The notes under the pieces: model-generated
The model's database searches: none
What the model was told of the DNA's origin: nothing
The model's input: the letters and a program-made list of their open reading frames with translations, nothing else
Program-made: the position numbers and the translations under genes
DNA from: CBDCZI01 sp965224495
GTDB taxonomy: Bacteria; Bacteroidota; Bacteroidia; Cytophagales; JAAEPT01
NCBI GenBank assembly: GCA_965224495.1
Contig: CBDCZI010000015.1
Span: 186,001 to 250,000, forward strand
Length of the DNA stretch: 64,000 bases
Reading direction: 5' to 3'
Shown: positions 36,541 through 43,402 of the stretch, piece by piece
Layout of the letters: each line of letters opens with the position of its first letter
Numbering within the stretch: the first letter of the stretch is position 1

Positions 36541-36984
36541 CTATTTCTTACCAAAAATTTTAGCAAAGATACCTCGCTTTTTATAATTTTCGTGTGCTTC
36601 TTGGTCAACAAATTGCAAATCTAACTTTCCAGACTCTGGGTGTATCATTTGCCAGACTTTACTCCAACCCAAAAAGCCACCCACATTTCTATCATCAATA
36701 AAGATATCAGCGTCTATTTTCCTGCTTATTTTGTTATAAAAATGTTTGTATTCTCCCTCTTCATCAGGGTAACTATGGTTTACCGAATAAAAAGCAATCC
36801 CATTTTTCTTACAAAAATCAACTGCATCATCTAACTTTTGCCCCTCTCTATAAGTCCACAAAATCAAATCGTGTTCCTTTTGTTGTAATGCCTTCAACGT
36901 TTCAAAAGCAAATAACATCGGTTTCCCTATATTCGGGTATTCATTTTCTACGATTGTACCGTCAAAATCTACTGCAACTTTCAT
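36541..36984 (-). CDS. HAD-superfamily hydrolase (BT_0820-like)
   Basis: 147 residues. HAD motif I is VDFDGTIVEN at the N-terminus, motif II is in LILWTYREG, and motif IV is IFIDDRNVGG. No large cap domain. Substrate unknown. The start overlaps the stop of the upstream 100-residue protein by four bases. Confidence 0.85.
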   Translation of the reverse strand: MKVAVDFDGTIVENEYPNIGKPMLFAFETLKALQQKEHDLILWTYREGQKLDDAVDFCKKNGIAFYSVNHSYPDEEGEYKHFYNKISRKIDADIFIDDRNVGGFLGWSKVWQMIHPESGKLDLQFVDQEAHENYKKRGIFAKIFGKK

Positions 36985-37283
36985 TCTTCACTGTATTTTA
37001 ATCGTGTCTTTGCTTTCAATACTATTCTGTCTAAAATCAATTGAGCTACATTTTTAGCTACATCATCTGGGTTTCCTTCTTCCAAAGTCAAGCTAAACTG
37101 TCGTTCCTCAACATCTATACGGTACAATGCGTTCAATAAACCTTGAAAATCATTGTCTAGCATATACTTGATTTGCTCGGTCAATCGCCCCAATAACAGT
37201 TGGTAATTTAAGTCTTCAGACGCTGTTTCTAATCCAAAATATTGGTTTACTAACTGTGACGAAATGTTAATCTCCTTAGACAT
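36981..37283 (-). CDS. Conserved protein of unknown function
   Basis: 100 residues from ATG 37283 (MSKEINISSQLV). Mostly helical and acidic, with no signal or membrane segment. It overlaps the HAD gene by four bases, so they are translated together. The frame is open to 37325, but that part overlaps the gpmA terminator. Confidence 0.7.
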   Translation of the reverse strand: MSKEINISSQLVNQYFGLETASEDLNYQLLLGRLTEQIKYMLDNDFQGLLNALYRIDVEERQFSLTLEEGNPDDVAKNVAQLILDRIVLKAKTRLKYSEE

Positions 37284-37293
37284 ATCCAAAGAT

Positions 37294-37332
37294 AAAAAAA
37301 AGAGGTTGAAATCTCTCGATAACAACCTCTTT
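37294..37332 (-). terminator. Terminator of gpmA
   Basis: On the minus strand AAAGAGGTTG pairs with CAACCTCTTT over a 14-base loop and is followed by a T run. It sits between gpmA and the next gene. Confidence 0.8.
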
Positions 37333-37354
37333 AAATTCTGTTCTATCTAAAATA

Positions 37355-37966
37355 CTAGATATACTCTGCAGTAGTCAATTTCATATCAGCATCAAACTCA
37401 TACAATCTTGGTGTACCTGTGGCGATACTTGTTTCAAGAATTTCTTCTTTAGACATTTTCTCTACGTGCATCATAATCGAACGTAAACTGTTCCCGTGAG
37501 CAACAATCAAAATATCTTTTCCAGCTTTCAATAAAGGCTCTATATTTTCCTCATAATAAGGAATAGTACGATCAGCAGTATCTTTTAACGACTCTCCGTT
37601 TGGCGGTGGCGTATCAAAAGAACGTCTCCAAATTTTCACTTGAGCATCTCCAAATTTCTTTGCAGTATCTGCTTTGTTCAATCCTTGAAGATCACCGTAG
37701 TGTCTTTCGTTCAATTTTTCATCTTTAGTGATTTTGATATCCACTTGGTCAATTCCTTCAAGAATAAACCCTAAAGTTCTGTTTGCTCTTTTAAGCACTG
37801 AACTAAAAGCTTCTTCAAATTTGTATCCTTCTTTAGCCAACAACTCTCCAGCTGATTTCCCTTCTTGAACACCTTTTTCTGTTAAATCAACATCAACCCA
37901 TCCAGTAAATTTATTCTCTAAATTCCACTCTGACTGACCGTGTCTTACGATAACTAATTTTGACAT
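37355..37966 (-). CDS. gpmA: 2,3-Bisphosphoglycerate-dependent phosphoglycerate mutase
   Basis: 203 residues. The catalytic RHG motif is at VRHGQSEWNLENKFTGWVDVDLTEKG; ERHYGDLQGLNK and the second His in VAHGNSLRSIMMH complete the site. It interconverts 3- and 2-phosphoglycerate in glycolysis. The length is shorter than in E. coli (about 250) but usual for this phylum. Confidence 0.94.
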   Translation of the reverse strand: MSKLVIVRHGQSEWNLENKFTGWVDVDLTEKGVQEGKSAGELLAKEGYKFEEAFSSVLKRANRTLGFILEGIDQVDIKITKDEKLNERHYGDLQGLNKADTAKKFGDAQVKIWRRSFDTPPPNGESLKDTADRTIPYYEENIEPLLKAGKDILIVAHGNSLRSIMMHVEKMSKEEILETSIATGTPRLYEFDADMKLTTAEYI

Positions 37967-37990
37967 ATTTTTTTGTTTTATTCTTCTTAT

Positions 37991-38015
37991 TAAAAAAACG
38001 CCTTCAAAAGACGTT
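37991..38015 (-). terminator. Probable terminator of the isochorismatase unit
   Basis: On the minus strand AACGTC pairs with GGCGTT (one G-U) over a seven-base loop, followed by seven T. Confidence 0.5.
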
Positions 38016-38048
38016 GTATTACAAATTTACTCAATTATATGTGATTTT

Positions 38049-38591
38049 TTATTTAATCAGCTTAGAAATTTCCTTAAATTCTGCAGAACGACTGTCCTTA
38101 CACAACTCCAACAATATAGACTCATAAGTTGTAATAATCGCTCCTTCTTTAGCTAAACGTTGTAAAGCAATTTCTTTGTTGTTCAATTTTCGGCTTGAGG
38201 TACAATCCGCTACAATGACTGGTATCAATCCCCATGCCAATAAATCTAAGGCTGTTTGCAACACACAAACATGTGTTTCTATTCCCGAAATAATAATGTA
38301 TTTCTTACCTGAAGCTTTCACAAACTGCTCAAAATCGGGTGCTCCACAACAACTAAACGTTGTTTTATCTATCAACTCGCTCTCTTCCAACAGCTCACCA
38401 ATACTATACACCGTTTCGCCCAAACCTTGCGGATATTGCTCCGTCAAAATCTGCTCCACTCCCAATGCTGTCAATCCCTGAATTAAGATTTGTGTATGCG
38501 AAAGCATCGCTTCGTTACCGTACATCAAAGGAAATAATTTTTCTTGGATATCAATAGTTAGTCCTAAGCAATCTTCTTTTAAAATTCTCAT
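38049..38591 (-). CDS. Isochorismatase-family cysteine hydrolase
   Basis: 180 residues. The catalytic Asp is in LTIDIQEKLF, and the Cys in GIETHVCVLQTALDLL with the typical preceding cis-peptide region. The family includes nicotinamidases and isochorismatases; substrate cannot be told. The ATG overlaps the TAA of the chorismate mutase gene by one base. Confidence 0.85.
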   Translation of the reverse strand: MRILKEDCLGLTIDIQEKLFPLMYGNEAMLSHTQILIQGLTALGVEQILTEQYPQGLGETVYSIGELLEESELIDKTTFSCCGAPDFEQFVKASGKKYIIISGIETHVCVLQTALDLLAWGLIPVIVADCTSSRKLNNKEIALQRLAKEGAIITTYESILLELCKDSRSAEFKEISKLIK

Positions 38592-38872
38592 TATTCCTTT
38601 ACGATATCTTTTTGTCGATTTACCGAAATTGTGTGTAAAGTCTCAAAGACCTGTTTTATTTCTTCAGGAGACATCTCCATTTCTTCCGACCACGACATAC
38701 GTGATTCCAACAATTGTTGCCAACGTTCGGCTTGTAAAACCTCTATATTGTTCGCCTTTTTCAACGCCCCAACTTTTTTGACCAATTGCATTCTGCTCGC
38801 TACCAAGTTCAACAAATCCTTATCCAAAGCATCTATTTCGTCACGTAACTCTTTTATTTTCTCTTCAAACAT
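38591..38872 (-). CDS. Chorismate mutase, AroQ class
   Basis: 93 residues from ATG 38872 (frame open to 38908). LRDEIDALDKDLLNLVASRMQLVKKVGALKKAN is the AroQ helix with the active-site Arg and Lys. It converts chorismate to prephenate, or is related to isochorismate pyruvate lyase (PchB). Coupled to the isochorismatase-like gene by a TAATG junction. Confidence 0.85.
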   Translation of the reverse strand: MFEEKIKELRDEIDALDKDLLNLVASRMQLVKKVGALKKANNIEVLQAERWQQLLESRMSWSEEMEMSPEEIKQVFETLHTISVNRQKDIVKE

Positions 38873-38908
38873 TTCGTTTACTTTCCATGTACATTTCACA
38901 CATACCAC

Positions 38909-39080
38909 AATGTAATATTATTTATACAAAAAACAAGTGTTATTTCGCTGTACTTATTATTTGGTAGAAGGAATTACACCTTGTCGATTAAGGCGAGGGT
39001 CGGTTATTCTTCTTTTCTCCCTAACAAGCTTTTCTACTCTATATATAGCTTTTTAAATAGCAAAAAGTCATAAAGTTGTT
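38909..39080. other. Non-coding stretch upstream of the chorismate mutase gene
   Basis: No gene or clear motif is seen. A structured repeat begins at 39081; the two together fill the 350-bp gap before the STAS-like array. Confidence 0.5.
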
Positions 39081-39176
39081 GCTCCCGCGTGAGGGATGGT
39101 CGTGGAAATCCTTTACTGAGGAACGAAGTAAAGATTGAGAACAGACAGCCCGACCCGACGAAGGAGGGGCACGCCC
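39081..39176 (-). repeat. Dispersed structured repeat, copy A
   Basis: Reads on the minus strand GGGCGTGCCC, then TCGGGCT, TTCTCAATCTTT, a hairpin, GGATTTCCAC and ATCCCTCACGCG. The hairpin at 39111-39133 has stem CTTTAC/GTAAAG and loop TTCGTTCCTCA (minus strand). A second copy with compensatory stem changes lies at 46135-46302. Nature unknown: non-coding RNA or REP-like element. Confidence 0.7.
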
Positions 39177-39223
39177 ATATATTATTTATCAAAACGCTAC
39201 AAGTAATCACTTATAGGGTGGTA

Positions 39224-39583
39224 TTACTTGCTCAAATAATCTAAAGCATTTTCCTTATTTGAAAATGGACGCATTTTACTTTGTGTAAATAAGACATACA
39301 TTTCTAAATAAAGTCTTTTAATTCCCGTCACACCCACTATTGCAGATTTGGCTACGTGAGGAATAAATTCTTTCGCTCCACGCATCAGACGACCTGTAAA
39401 ATCTTTATTTATTGGCGTATTGCGTATATCAACGAGTACGTAAATCTTTTCTCCGTTAGCAACTATTGACTGAAAATCAGCAAGATTATCCAATAAAGTT
39501 TGCTCCATCTCTACCAAAGTCTTCATTCGGTAATCGACATAAAGTATTTCTCGTCCGTTGGTTTTTAATAGTTCGTTTTTCAC
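39224..39583 (-). CDS. STAS/SpoIIAA-like paralog 8 of array
   Basis: 119 residues, last gene of a tandem array of eight. Shared layout: N-terminal strand with EILYVDYRMKT, helix, hydrophobic strand YVLVDIRNTPI, helix GAKEFIPHVAKSA, strand IVGVTGIKRLYLEMYVLF, and a C-terminal helix ENALDYL. This strand/helix order and the closing F-x(5-6)-EAL-x-YL resemble the SpoIIAA-like (DUF3478) STAS fold. No catalytic or phosphorylatable residue can be named. It starts 15 bp after paralog 7 ends. Confidence 0.75.
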   Translation of the reverse strand: MKNELLKTNGREILYVDYRMKTLVEMEQTLLDNLADFQSIVANGEKIYVLVDIRNTPINKDFTGRLMRGAKEFIPHVAKSAIVGVTGIKRLYLEMYVLFTQSKMRPFSNKENALDYLSK

Positions 39584-39598
39584 AACTACTAAAGTAAT

Positions 39599-39958
39599 TT
39601 ATTTTACTAAATAATCCAATGCTTCTTCCTTATTATTAAACGCTCGTATTCTGCTATGAGCAGCCAAGATATACATTTCTAAAAATAGTCTTTTAATACC
39701 TGTTACACCTATAATCGCTGATTTCCTAATATAAGGAACATACGGTTTGGCCGACGATATTTCGTTTTTAATAAACTTATTAGACACAGGTACACCTCTC
39801 TGATCTACCAAAAGATTAACCTTCCCTTCTTGACTTGCTGTTTCCTTCACCATCCGCAAAGCTTCTATCAATATTTCATTCATTTCGACTGGTGCTTTTA
39901 AACGGTAATCGACATAGACAATCGTTTGTCCTTGGTGTGTGATTTTATTTACTGACAT
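39599..39958 (-). CDS. STAS/SpoIIAA-like paralog 7 of array
   Basis: 119 residues. Same fold pattern as its neighbours: TIVYVDYRLKAPVEMNEIL, VNLLVDQRGVPV, SAIIGVTGIKRLFLEMYILAAHSR, EEALDYL. The central Asp of the third strand is followed by Gln instead of Val/Met. Six bp separate it from paralog 6, so the two are co-transcribed. Confidence 0.75.
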   Translation of the reverse strand: MSVNKITHQGQTIVYVDYRLKAPVEMNEILIEALRMVKETASQEGKVNLLVDQRGVPVSNKFIKNEISSAKPYVPYIRKSAIIGVTGIKRLFLEMYILAAHSRIRAFNNKEEALDYLVK

Positions 39959-39964
39959 GGTTAT

Positions 39965-40375
39965 TTATTTTATAATTTCTTCTTGTTCCGAAGAAACATC
40001 CCTTTTGACCAGTTTTCCTCCTGCTAAATAAGCCAAAGCATCTTCTTTCGTGTCAAATGCACGCATTTTGCTATTTGTAAACAAGAGATACATTTCAAAA
40101 AACAACCGTTTGACTCCTGTAATTCCTAATATTGCTGACTTTTGGATAAAAGGAACGTATGCTTTTGCTTCACGCATCTGCTTATTGATAAACTCACTGG
40201 TAATCGGCACACCTCGTACATCAACCAAAACGCTCACTTTCACACCTGTTTCCGCAACTCCTTTTACTGCTTTCAAACTGTCATCTAACACTTTATCCAT
40301 TTCCACCTGTGTTTGCAGACGGTAATCGACATAAACAATCTCTTCGTGTTGGTATTTAATTTTAATTACAGGCAT
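39965..40375 (-). CDS. STAS/SpoIIAA-like paralog 6, with C-terminal tail
   Basis: 136 residues; about 17 longer than the other copies owing to a charged tail (KLVKRDVSSEQEEIIK) after the closing DALAYL motif. Core: EIVYVDYRLQTQVEMDKVL, VSVLVDVRGVPIT, SAILGITGVKRLFFEMYLLF. The tail makes it distinct, and might be a partner-binding segment. Confidence 0.75.
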   Translation of the reverse strand: MPVIKIKYQHEEIVYVDYRLQTQVEMDKVLDDSLKAVKGVAETGVKVSVLVDVRGVPITSEFINKQMREAKAYVPFIQKSAILGITGVKRLFFEMYLLFTNSKMRAFDTKEDALAYLAGGKLVKRDVSSEQEEIIK

Positions 40376-40403
40376 TTCATTTATTACTCACTAAGAGCTA
40401 TAG

Positions 40404-40766
40404 TTAACTTGCTAAATACTCCAATGCCTCCTCTTTTTCTTGGAAAGAACGCATACTACTTTTTGTAAACAGTACATACATTTCAAAAAACAAACGCTTC
40501 ACTCCAGAAATCCCTAATACGGCTGATTTAGCGACAAAAGGAACATATTCTTTCGCCCCTTCGGTTAGTTTACTCAAAAACTCTTTGGTTACAGGAACGC
40601 CTCGCATATCTATCAAAAGATAAAAAAAACTATCTTTATCTACGGCATCTTTTACTTTCACTAAACTATCTGTAAGTAACGCTTCCATTTCTATAAGCGT
40701 TTTCATACGATAATCCACGTAAATGATTTCTGTATTTTTATATATGATTTTCTCAGCTAACACCAT
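40404..40766 (-). CDS. STAS/SpoIIAA-like paralog 5
   Basis: 120 residues. EIIYVDYRMKTLIEMEALL, FYLLIDMRGVPVTKEFL, SAVLGISGVKRLFFEMYVLFTKSSM, EEALEYL. Typical member; 28 bp upstream of paralog 6. Confidence 0.75.
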   Translation of the reverse strand: MVLAEKIIYKNTEIIYVDYRMKTLIEMEALLTDSLVKVKDAVDKDSFFYLLIDMRGVPVTKEFLSKLTEGAKEYVPFVAKSAVLGISGVKRLFFEMYVLFTKSSMRSFQEKEEALEYLAS

Positions 40767-40831
40767 ACAAAACTACTTATTTATACGGTACCAAACAACA
40801 AACACGTAGGTAAAAACACCTATGATTAAAA

Positions 40832-41192
40832 TCAGCTAACTAAATAAGCTAAAGCTTCTTCTTTCGTGTCAAAAGCCTTCATTTTACTTTTTGTGAATAG
40901 TAAATACATCTCGAAGAACAAACGTTTAATTCCTGTTATCCCTATAATCGCGGACTTCTCAACATAAGACACATATTGTTTCGCTCCAGTATTGATTGTA
41001 GCGATAAGCCTCTTGTTTACGGGTACACCACGCATATCGGCAAGAAAATAAAAAACCTGTTTACTTTCTATCCTTTTTTTTTACTACCTCCAAACTTTCT
41101 GTTAGTAGTTGCTCCATCTCTTTTTCTGATTTCATACGGAAATCAGCGTAGATAACAGTTGTATTCTTGTATATGAGTTTTTCGATTAACAC
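40832..41192 (-). pseudogene. STAS/SpoIIAA-like paralog 4, frameshifted in a poly-A tract
   Basis: The first 42 codons read from GTG 41192 (LIEKLIYKNTTVIYADFRMK) and stop at TAG just after ten A residues (41073-41082). The rest (FYFLADMRGVPVNKRL to EEALAYLVS) is intact in the next frame. One more A would restore a full 120-residue protein. It could be a true phase-variable switch, a recent mutation, or a homopolymer sequencing error. Confidence 0.8.
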
Positions 41193-41258
41193 GGTGCTAA
41201 AATAGTCATTTGAAGTAACAAAAAAAAGGCTCTGGATAAAACAACCTACAAAAAAAAA

Positions 41259-41618
41259 TTAACTCACTAAATACACTAGAGCCTCCTCCTTGGTATCAAA
41301 CACTTGTATGTTTTCGTTACTCAAATAGGTATAAATATTAAAAAATAACCGTTTGATTCCCGTTATTCCTAAAACAGCTGATTTGTCTATATGAGGACTG
41401 ATGACATCTGAAACTTCATTCATCTTTTGACTCATTTCATAAGTCATCGGTACATTTCTCAAATCTGCTAATAATAATACTTTCCTATCGTTCTCTTCTT
41501 GTTCATTTACAAGGTCAATTGCATCTACAAACACTTGTTCTATTTCCATCGGTGATTTCATTCGGTAATCGACGTAAACGATTTCTTTTCCTTTATATGT
41601 AAGTTTTTCTATTGACAC
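41259..41618 (-). CDS. STAS/SpoIIAA-like paralog 3
   Basis: 119 residues from GTG 41618, set by alignment with the other copies and by the same CACC-GTG context as paralog 4; the frame is open to 41660. EIVYVDYRMKSPMEIEQVF, VLLLADLRNVPMT, SAVLGITGIKRLFFNIYTYL, EEALVYLVS. Confidence 0.72.
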   Translation of the reverse strand: MSIEKLTYKGKEIVYVDYRMKSPMEIEQVFVDAIDLVNEQEENDRKVLLLADLRNVPMTYEMSQKMNEVSDVISPHIDKSAVLGITGIKRLFFNIYTYLSNENIQVFDTKEEALVYLVS

Positions 41619-41681
41619 GGTGTAAAAATAGTCATTCGTAATAATAAAACAAAAAAACACATAGGTAAAAACACCTACAAA

Positions 41682-42041
41682 TCAACTCGCCAAATAATCC
41701 AACGCTTCTACTTTACTATTAAAAGCCTTCATTTTACTTTTAGAAAACAACAAATAAGTTTTAAAGAACATTTTTTTTATCCCTGTGACACCTATTATTG
41801 CTGATTTCTCAACCGCATCAATATGTACTTTACCTATCTCCATTAATTTATGAGCAAATAACTCTGTTATCGGCAGACTTCTAACGTCTAACAAAAACAA
41901 GAATTTTTCTCCGCTCTCTTTCATCGGGCAAACAAAAGCTATTGCTTCCTCTAACAACCTATCAATCTCTTCTGGAGATTTCATAAAGTAATCGACGTAA
42001 ACGACCTCTTTTCCTTTATAGGCTATTTTATCTATATACAC
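41682..42041 (-). CDS. STAS/SpoIIAA-like paralog 2
   Basis: 119 residues. EVVYVDYFMKSPEEIDRLL, FLFLLDVRSLPITELF, SAIIGVTGIKKMFFKTYLLFSKSKM, VEALDYL. Five bp after paralog 1, so co-transcribed with it. Confidence 0.75.
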   Translation of the reverse strand: MYIDKIAYKGKEVVYVDYFMKSPEEIDRLLEEAIAFVCPMKESGEKFLFLLDVRSLPITELFAHKLMEIGKVHIDAVEKSAIIGVTGIKKMFFKTYLLFSKSKMKAFNSKVEALDYLAS

Positions 42042-42046
42042 TACCT

Positions 42047-42412
42047 CTATTTTACTCCGACCAAATAATCTAACGCCTCTTTCTCTGTTTCAAAAGGTGT
42101 CATTTTACTTCCTGTAACCAAACGATAAATTTTAAATAAAAAGACTTTATAACCTGATATACCCAAAACGGCTGTTCTATCTACGTAAGGAATTACACCC
42201 TTACCCACCTTTATTATTCGTTTTAAAAAGCTCACTGTTATCTTTACTCCTCTCAGGTCGCTCAATAAAAGAAAGCTATCGCCATCATTAATAAATTGCA
42301 GAATAGATCGTTCCGTTTCTTGCAACATTTCATCCATTTCCACCTGTGTTTTATCACGGTAATCTGCGTAAATCACATTTACTTTGTTATGGGTAATTAA
42401 TCCTGTTGACAT
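42047..42412 (-). CDS. STAS/SpoIIAA-like paralog 1 (most divergent)
   Basis: 121 residues, first gene of the array and the least similar: NVIYADYRDKTQVEMDEML, FLLLSDLRGVKITVSFL, TAVLGISGYKVFLFKIYRLVTGSKM, EALDYLVG. It starts 13 bp after the OmpA gene ends, placing the array in the same transcript. Confidence 0.74.
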   Translation of the reverse strand: MSTGLITHNKVNVIYADYRDKTQVEMDEMLQETERSILQFINDGDSFLLLSDLRGVKITVSFLKRIIKVGKGVIPYVDRTAVLGISGYKVFLFKIYRLVTGSKMTPFETEKEALDYLVGVK

Positions 42413-42425
42413 AACTCTAAAAAAA

Positions 42426-43391
42426 TTAAAAACCTAAATTCATTTCCACACGACGGTTGTGTTTTCTTCCATTTGCTGTGTCGTTCGAATCTACAGGTTT
42501 CGTTTCCCCATAACCATTTGCCGTAATACGACTTCCTTCTACACCTCCTTCGATAAGGTACTTACGAACAGACGCCGCTCTATCTTTTGACAATTGCATA
42601 TTTTTCGCTCCATCACCTACATTATCGGTATGTCCCTCTAAACTAAGTTTAGCCGCTTCATTGTGAATCATCACTTCGGCCAAACCGTTCAACGATTCGT
42701 AAGAAGAGTGCTTAATCACATCACTACCAGACTCAAACAATAAGTTCTCAAACGCTGCTTGTAACAACCTTTTTTCTTCGGCTGTAAACTCAGGACATCC
42801 TTCATTAGAAGCTTCTCCTGCCACAAAAGGACACTTATCTTCGTGGTCTAACAAACCATCTTTATCTGTATCTTCGGCTTGTTTTGGGCAACCTTTCAGC
42901 CCTTTCATACCAGGCTCATTCGGGCATTTATCTTGATAATCTACAATTCCATCTCCATCCGTATCTGGGCAACCGTTCCACTTTCTTGGTCCTGCTTTGT
43001 CTGGGCACATATCATTTTTATCCAAAATACCATCACCATCTTTGTCTCCGTAAGGGCAACCTTTATTGGCTTTTGGTCCTTTTTCATTCGGACAATCATC
43101 TTCGTAATCAAACAACGCATCACCATCTGCATTTGGAGGGCAACCAAAAGTAGTTACGTGTTCTCCTTTTGCTGTATAAGGACAGTGATCATAAAAATTT
43201 GGCACACCATCGCCGTCATTATCCCTTTTTCGACTTCGTGCATAAGGAATAGGTTCTTTACTTGGCTTAGATTTCTTTTTAGCCGCTTTTTTATGCTTTT
43301 TTGTTTGTCTAGGATTCTGAGCGTACACTGACGTACTCACTCCACCTACAAAAAAGGCGGTCATTACCAATAAAAGGAATATTCTTTTCAT
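42426..43391 (-). CDS. OmpA family outer membrane protein with TSP3 repeats
   Basis: 321 residues. Signal peptide (MKRIFLLLVMTAFFVGGVSTSVYAQ), a Lys-rich stretch, then five to six calcium-binding thrombospondin type 3 repeats (DGDGVPNFYDHCP, DGDGILDKNDMCP and others; residues about 55-200). It ends with the OmpA peptidoglycan-binding domain (LSLEGHTDNVG, NMQLSKDRAASVRKYL, NGYGETKP). It lacks the eight-stranded barrel, so it is a periplasmic or surface anchor. Same strand as valS, 11 bp upstream. Confidence 0.9.
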   Translation of the reverse strand: MKRIFLLLVMTAFFVGGVSTSVYAQNPRQTKKHKKAAKKKSKPSKEPIPYARSRKRDNDGDGVPNFYDHCPYTAKGEHVTTFGCPPNADGDALFDYEDDCPNEKGPKANKGCPYGDKDGDGILDKNDMCPDKAGPRKWNGCPDTDGDGIVDYQDKCPNEPGMKGLKGCPKQAEDTDKDGLLDHEDKCPFVAGEASNEGCPEFTAEEKRLLQAAFENLLFESGSDVIKHSSYESLNGLAEVMIHNEAAKLSLEGHTDNVGDGAKNMQLSKDRAASVRKYLIEGGVEGSRITANGYGETKPVDSNDTANGRKHNRRVEMNLGF

Positions 43392-43402
43392 AATTTTATT
43401 TT

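Noticed and set aside
42879..43331. 150-codon and 89-codon plus-strand frames
   Set aside because: Antisense to the repetitive TSP3 region of the OmpA gene; low-complexity shadows.
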